A DNA stretch of 64,000 nucleotides from contig CAKOIS010000005.1 in the NCBI GenBank assembly GCA_934087065.1, forward strand, positions 1 to 64,000, read 5' to 3'. Origin of the DNA: an uncultured Bacilli bacterium (GTDB taxonomy: Bacteria > Bacillota_I > Bacilli_A > RF39 > UBA660). Both the position numbers and the translations under genes were made by a program. Below the pieces are notes generated by a model. It ran no database searches. It was not told the DNA's origin and saw only the letters and a list, made by a program, of their open reading frames with translations. Shown here one piece after another: positions 59,763 through 64,000 of the stretch; position 1 is the first letter of the stretch; each line of letters opens with the position of its first letter.

Positions 59763-61865
59763 ATGACTGTAGAAGAATACGCAGTAGACACTAATAATAG
59801 TATAGATGTAGTACTAAAAAAATGTAAGGAATTAGCAATTGATGTTAGTTCTAAAGACGATTTTCTAGAAGATGATGATATAATTATTCTAGATAATGAG
59901 TTAAATGGCGAAGAAAACTTACTTAGTGAAGAGTTAGAAAGCAAGTATGACTTTGAAGACCGAGCAGAAGAATTAATTGTAAATGAGAACATTAAGACAG
60001 AGAGCCCTGTTAAAAAGATTAAGTTAAAGAAAAAAGATAGTACTAAAGATATAGAAAACTTCAAGAAAGAAAAGAAGAGTATCTATAAAAATAAGACTAA
60101 ACTTCAAAGTAATATGAATGCTGAAAATAATGTTATTCTATATAAAGAAGGAATGACTGTAAAGGATTTAGCTAAAGTTTTAGGTGTAGGTGACGCTGAC
60201 TTAGTTAAAAAGATGTTCATGATGGGACTTATGATTAATATTAACTCAAGCATTAGTTTTGAAGACGCAGAAGTAATTTGTATGGAATATAAAAAAGAGT
60301 TAAAGAAAGAAGCTAGTGTTGATATTAGTAACTTTGAAGAATATGAGATTATTGATAATGAAAATGACTTAGTAACTCGTCCACCAGTTGTAACTATTAT
60401 GGGTCACGTTGACCATGGTAAAACTTCACTTCTTGATTATATAAGAAATACGCATGTAGTTAGTAAAGAAGCAGGAGGTATAACACAAGCAATTGGTGCA
60501 TATCAAGTTGAAATAAATGGAAATAAAATCACATTTATAGATACACCAGGGCACGCAGCATTCACCGAAATGCGTGCTAGAGGTGCTAAAATAACAGATA
60601 TAGTTGTAATAATAGTCGCAGCAGATGACGGGGTTATGCCTCAAACTAAGGAAGCTATTGACCACGCTAAAAGTGCTAAAGTACCAATTATTGTTGCTAT
60701 AAATAAAATAGATAAAACAACAGCTAACGTTGATAAAATAATGAGTGAAATGAGTGAATATGGTTTAACTCCTGAAGAATGGGGTGGAGATACAATATTT
60801 GTCAAGTTAAGTGCTCATACTGGTGAAAATGTTGACTTACTTCTAGAAAACATTATTGCTTTAGCTGAGATGGAAGAGTTAAAAGCTAACCCTAAAAGAT
60901 ATGCAGTTGGAACTGTTATTGAAAGTAAACTAGATAAAAACAAAGGTGTAACAGCTTCACTTTTGATAAACAACGGTACACTGCGTTTAGGAGACCCAAT
61001 TGTGGTAGGAAGCTCTTTTGGTAAAGTAAGAACACTAAAAGACTCTAACGGTAAAGACTTAACAAGTGCTGAACCTTCAATGCCTGTAGAGATAACTGGT
61101 CTTAATGAAGTACCAGTAGCTGGTGATAAATTTATGGCTTTTGAAGATGAAAAAACAGCAAGAAGCGTTGCTGAAAAAAGAAGCGTATTAGAAAAAGAAA
61201 AGAAATTTACTAAAAAAGCGGTAAGCTTAGAAGACTTGTTTGAAAGAATAGAAAGTGGACATAAAGAAATTAATGTAGTACTTAAAACTGATGTTAAAGG
61301 TAGTGAAGAAGCTGTTAAAAATGCTCTTGAAAAAATAAATGTTGAAGGAGTAAAAGTAACAGTTATAAGAAGTGGTGTTGGAACTATTACTGAAAGTGAT
61401 GTAGTTCTTGCAAGTGCTTCAAATGCAATTATAATAGGCTTTAATGTAGTGCCTAGCTCAAAAACAAAAGAAGCAGCTAAAAATTATAACGTTGATATAA
61501 GACTATATAATATAATCTATAAGTTAGTTGAAGAAATAGAAAGTGCAATGAAAGGTATGTTAGACCCTGAATACGAAGAAGTGACAACTGGTGAAGCAGA
61601 AATAAGACAAATATTTAAGTTCTCTAAAGTTGGAAATATTGCAGGTGTACACGTTACAAGTGGTGTAGTTAAAAATAATAGTGAGTGTAAACTTATTCGT
61701 GATGGAGTGATTATAACTACTACTAAGATAAAAAGTTTACAAAGAGAGAAAGATCAAGTTAAGGAAGTTAAAAGTGGATTTGACTGTGGTATAACTCTAG
61801 AAAATTATACTGATATTAAAGTAGGAGATACTATACTTACTTTTGAAATGAGAGAGGTAAAATGA
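59763..61865 (+). CDS. infB: Translation initiation factor IF-2
   Basis: 700 residues from ATG 59763 (AAAGGGTG upstream); a GTG at 59754 lacks spacing to a ribosome site. Short lineage-type N-terminal region with charged residues, then the IF2_N-like helix (MTVKDLAKVLGVGDADLVKKMF), the G domain GHVDHGKTSLLDYIR, GGITQAIGAYQV, DTPGHAAFTEMRARGA and NKIDK, and domains II-IV to the end. Recruits fMet-tRNA to the 30S subunit. Overlaps rbfA by four bases. Confidence 0.97.
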   Translation: MTVEEYAVDTNNSIDVVLKKCKELAIDVSSKDDFLEDDDIIILDNELNGEENLLSEELESKYDFEDRAEELIVNENIKTESPVKKIKLKKKDSTKDIENFKKEKKSIYKNKTKLQSNMNAENNVILYKEGMTVKDLAKVLGVGDADLVKKMFMMGLMININSSISFEDAEVICMEYKKELKKEASVDISNFEEYEIIDNENDLVTRPPVVTIMGHVDHGKTSLLDYIRNTHVVSKEAGGITQAIGAYQVEINGNKITFIDTPGHAAFTEMRARGAKITDIVVIIVAADDGVMPQTKEAIDHAKSAKVPIIVAINKIDKTTANVDKIMSEMSEYGLTPEEWGGDTIFVKLSAHTGENVDLLLENIIALAEMEELKANPKRYAVGTVIESKLDKNKGVTASLLINNGTLRLGDPIVVGSSFGKVRTLKDSNGKDLTSAEPSMPVEITGLNEVPVAGDKFMAFEDEKTARSVAEKRSVLEKEKKFTKKAVSLEDLFERIESGHKEINVVLKTDVKGSEEAVKNALEKINVEGVKVTVIRSGVGTITESDVVLASASNAIIIGFNVVPSSKTKEAAKNYNVDIRLYNIIYKLVEEIESAMKGMLDPEYEEVTTGEAEIRQIFKFSKVGNIAGVHVTSGVVKNNSECKLIRDGVIITTTKIKSLQREKDQVKEVKSGFDCGITLENYTDIKVGDTILTFEMREVK

Positions 61866-62206
61866 AATTAAAAGGTGAAAGAGTAGCAAGTGATGTAATA
61901 AAAGAATTAAGTAATATCTTACTTACAGAAGTAAAAGATGATGACTTAAAAAAAGTAACGATTACATATGCAACTGTTACAAATGATTTATCAAGTGCCA
62001 AAATATATTTTACTACACTAGATGACGATAAACGCGATAAAGTAATTAAAGATATGAATAATGCAAGTGGTTACTTTAGAAGTGAACTAGCTAAACGTTT
62101 AAATATTAGACATATACCAGAATTACATTTTGTATATGATACTTCAATTGAATATGGACAAAAGATAGAAAGTATTATTAAAGAGATTAACGAAGAAGAA
62201 AGTTAA
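61862..62206 (+). CDS. rbfA: Ribosome-binding factor A
   Basis: 114 residues. ERVASDVIKELSNILLTEVKDD, VTNDLSSAKIYFT, GYFRSELAKRLNIRHIPELHFVYDTSIEYGQKIESII match the KH-like RbfA family. Needed for 16S 5'-end maturation. Last gene of the operon; the terminator stem overlaps its stop. Confidence 0.96.
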   Translation: MKLKGERVASDVIKELSNILLTEVKDDDLKKVTITYATVTNDLSSAKIYFTTLDDDKRDKVIKDMNNASGYFRSELAKRLNIRHIPELHFVYDTSIEYGQKIESIIKEINEEES

Positions 62207-62216
62207 TCTCTTTTTT
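62183..62216 (+). terminator. Terminator of the infB operon
   Basis: GAGATTAAC (62183-62191) / GTTAATCTC (62202-62210) then six T. Confidence 0.82.
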
Positions 62217-62297
62217 AAATACAAAGTATACCATAGTAACCATACCCAAAAGAAAAAATTGTGTTATCATATAATTAGAAATAAAGAGGTTTGTAGT

Positions 62298-63077
62298 ATG
62301 GTTAATTTTGTAATAGTTGAAGATAATAAGTTTCATATGATTAGGACTAAAGAAATAGTTTTAGAGTTTATGATGAAAAATAATTTTGCTTTTAAAATAA
62401 GAGAAGTGCCTGAAGTTGATGACAAGTTTTATGAAATGATTAAGTATGGGAATGCTAAGCAATTTATTTACATATTAGATTTTGAATTAGGTAATACTAA
62501 TGCAATAGATGTTGCAAGAAGAATAAGAAAGTATGACTGGAAAAGTCCAATAATAGTTTTTACTGTTAATGGTGGAATGGCTTATGATACGTTTAAGAAA
62601 AGACTACAAATACTAGACTTTGTAAACAAACAATATGATGCAGAAAAGAATTTACATGAATTATTTGAAATATGTTTTAGAATGTTAAAAATTAGTAAAG
62701 AGTTTAGAGTTAACACTAATAAAGGAACATATTGTATAGATTATGCTGATATAAAATATTTTTGTAAAGACGCTACCGGTAGAAAAAGTGTTATTGTAAC
62801 AGATGTAGCTGAATATAAAATACCTTTAACACTTAGTCAAATTAAAGGTTTAGTAGACAATACATTTGTCTATACTCATAAATCATACTTAGTAAATAGA
62901 AAGAGAATACATTTGCTTGACTGGCAAACGCTTGAAGTAAATTTTGATAATGGCACCAGTGCTAGACTTTTATCAAGAACACACAAAAAGGAACTTGGAG
63001 AACTTGGACTTCCTTTTAAGCAACCACCTAAAGTAAAATATAAAAAAACCAATTTAAAAGACAAAGTAGGGTTTTAA
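62298..63077 (+). CDS. LytTR-family response regulator (AgrA-like)
   Basis: 260 residues from ATG 62298 (AAAGAGG upstream); a frame back to 62259 has no ribosome site. Receiver domain: VIVEDNKFH (acid pocket), phospho-acceptor Asp61 in YILDFEL, TVNGG. LytTR DNA-binding domain from about 145: YCIDYADIKYFCKDATGRKSVIV, FVYTHKSYLVNRKRI, LSRTHKKEL. No histidine kinase is adjacent, so its partner lies elsewhere. Regulates by binding repeated promoter sites (family knowledge). Confidence 0.92.
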   Translation: MVNFVIVEDNKFHMIRTKEIVLEFMMKNNFAFKIREVPEVDDKFYEMIKYGNAKQFIYILDFELGNTNAIDVARRIRKYDWKSPIIVFTVNGGMAYDTFKKRLQILDFVNKQYDAEKNLHELFEICFRMLKISKEFRVNTNKGTYCIDYADIKYFCKDATGRKSVIVTDVAEYKIPLTLSQIKGLVDNTFVYTHKSYLVNRKRIHLLDWQTLEVNFDNGTSARLLSRTHKKELGELGLPFKQPPKVKYKKTNLKDKVGF

Positions 63078-63115
63078 AAATCCTTTTTTCTTTACAGATA
63101 TTTATCACTTAGTAT

Positions 63116-63143
63116 TTGCATAAAATAAGTTTTATGATATAAT
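63116..63143 (+). promoter_or_regulatory. Promoter of prpC-prkC
   Basis: TTGCAT (63116-63121), 16 bases, TATAAT (63138-63143). Confidence 0.65.
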
Positions 63144-63179
63144 TTAATTGTATATAATTAAGTAGGAAAGAGGTGTTAT

Positions 63180-63917
63180 ATGTTAACACATTATCAAACA
63201 GACCCTGGAAAGGTTAGAAGTCATAATGAAGACTCAGTAACAATAGTAAGAAATTTAAGTGGAGACTACTTACTTATGGTAGCTGATGGAATGGGCGGAC
63301 ATAAAGCTGGAGAAGTTGCTAGTTCAATGGCTGTTACTACTATAGGAAGTAGATTTCAAAGTATGAGCACACTTGGAAATAAAGTAGACGCGATTACATG
63401 GCTTAAAGAAATAATAGAAGAAGTAAATACAAGCATTATTAGATATGCAAACGAACATGTTGACTCAATGGGACTTGGCTCAACTTTAGTATGTGCCGTT
63501 TTAAGTAAAGACTATCTAATATTTGCAAATGTTGGCGACTCTAGTGGTTTTGTAATAAAGTCAGGTAAACTATATAAAGTAACAAAAGACCATACACTAG
63601 TAAACGTACTTGTTGAAAGTGGAGAATTAAGACCTGAAGAAGCAGTAAATCACCCACAAAAAAATGTCTTAATGAAGGCATTAGGTGCAGGGGACAAAAT
63701 AGACGCTGATATATTTGATGTTGAAACTACAGTAGATGGAATATTCTTATGTAGTGATGGACTAACAAATATGGTAACAACCGAACAAATTGAAAGAGTA
63801 CTAAATGATAATAGTTTAGATATAGAAGAAAAAGTAGATAAACTTATATTAAAAAGTAATTTAAGGGGAGGAAATGACAACATTTCAATTGCTTATTTAA
63901 GTAGGGAAGGAGAATAG
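63180..63917 (+). CDS. prpC: PP2C-family protein phosphatase (PrpC/Stp)
   Basis: 245 residues. DPGKVRSHNEDS, MVADGMGGHKAGEVAS (metal-binding Asp), FANVGDSSGFV, LCSDGLTNMV and GGNDNISI are the PP2C motifs. Dephosphorylates Ser/Thr sites laid down by the kinase encoded next. AGGAAAGAGGTG before the ATG. Confidence 0.95.
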   Translation: MLTHYQTDPGKVRSHNEDSVTIVRNLSGDYLLMVADGMGGHKAGEVASSMAVTTIGSRFQSMSTLGNKVDAITWLKEIIEEVNTSIIRYANEHVDSMGLGSTLVCAVLSKDYLIFANVGDSSGFVIKSGKLYKVTKDHTLVNVLVESGELRPEEAVNHPQKNVLMKALGAGDKIDADIFDVETTVDGIFLCSDGLTNMVTTEQIERVLNDNSLDIEEKVDKLILKSNLRGGNDNISIAYLSREGE

Positions 63918-63919
63918 TA

Positions 63920-64000
63920 GTGATAATTAAGGGAACTAAAATTAATAATAGATATTCTATAATAAGAACACTAGGAGAAGGTGGAATGGCTAATGTTTAT
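63920..64000 (+). CDS. prkC: Ser/Thr protein kinase PrkC, 3' partial
   Basis: GTG start at 63920 with GGAAGGAG upstream; 27 codons reach the window end. GTKINNRYSIIRTLGEGGMANVY contains the Gly-rich ATP loop (GEGGMANVY) of PASTA-type kinases. Directly after prpC, the conserved pair. Confidence 0.9.
   Translation, partial: MIIKGTKINNRYSIIRTLGEGGMANVY

Overview
The window is a low-GC (about 30% G+C by eye) bacterial chromosome segment using the standard bacterial code: TGA is a real stop, for example in addB, ylxR and rsmE. Gene content and order (rplKAJL-ybxB-rpoBC, rimP-nusA-ylxR-infB-rbfA, nfo beside a DUF2624 gene, yqeG-yqeH, prpC-prkC, AddAB instead of RecBCD, T-box and L10-leader control) point to Bacillota, class Bacilli. 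Several shortened or altered housekeeping proteins (half-length RimP, short AddB, L11 with an acidic tail) fit a small-genome gut lineage of the RF39 or Mollicutes-related type. That placement is inference.

Layout. 1-1.8 kb: 3' end of a secreted variable protein, followed by a non-coding adenine-rich near-copy of its variable segment (a diversity-generating-retroelement template). 1.8-12.8 kb: ucpA-like SDR, T-box-ileS, addB-addA, an HNH-like protein and a SigK-like sigma factor. 12.9-18.4 kb: two zincin-like paralogues flanking an InlB-repeat lipoprotein and a large secreted protein. 18.4-25.3 kb: rpmG, efp, a variable-protein paralogue, rpmB, nfo, tRNA-Ser and lepA. 25.4-28 kb: accessory genes, including a tandem, partly deleted DUF1016 nuclease family. 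28-38.7 kb: ribosomal protein and RNA polymerase operons. 38.7-51.5 kb: two further variable-protein paralogues around obg, yqeGH, mutL, a possible small RNA, a zincin, miaA and a transglutaminase-like gene. 51.6-56.7 kb: flippase, rsmE, mtaB and a transglutaminase-like gene. 56.7-58.1 kb: a palindrome array and an ORF6N/PLD-like gene under an apparent SOS box. 58.1-64 kb: rimP-nusA-ylxR-infB-rbfA, a LytTR regulator and prpC-prkC (cut by the window end).

The most unusual content is one surface-protein system seen at four loci. Each complete protein has an N-terminal membrane anchor, a TasA/camelysin-like beta domain and a DUF6273/C-type-lectin-like C-terminus. Three copies carry a G+C-rich, codon-atypical segment at the position where DGR variable regions sit. 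The first lies beside a template-like repeat, and 17 of 21 differences between the two fall on template adenines. Each of the three complete genes is preceded by the same leader: promoter, short ORF with an 8- or 9-base G tract, a covarying hairpin, and an intrinsic terminator. In all three, only the 8-G frame lets translation run through the hairpin into the terminator. The other frames stop at the hairpin. This looks like phase-variable attenuation combined with retroelement diversification. No reverse transcriptase or Avd gene is in the window.

A second unusual system is a 31-bp palindrome family. Four copies lie upstream of an ORF6N gene and a fifth lies in frame inside it. Inner bases change in complementary pairs, and the intergenic copies would encode the same ORF6N peptide motif. 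The tandem DUF1016 genes show the same behaviour with a different 19-bp palindrome.
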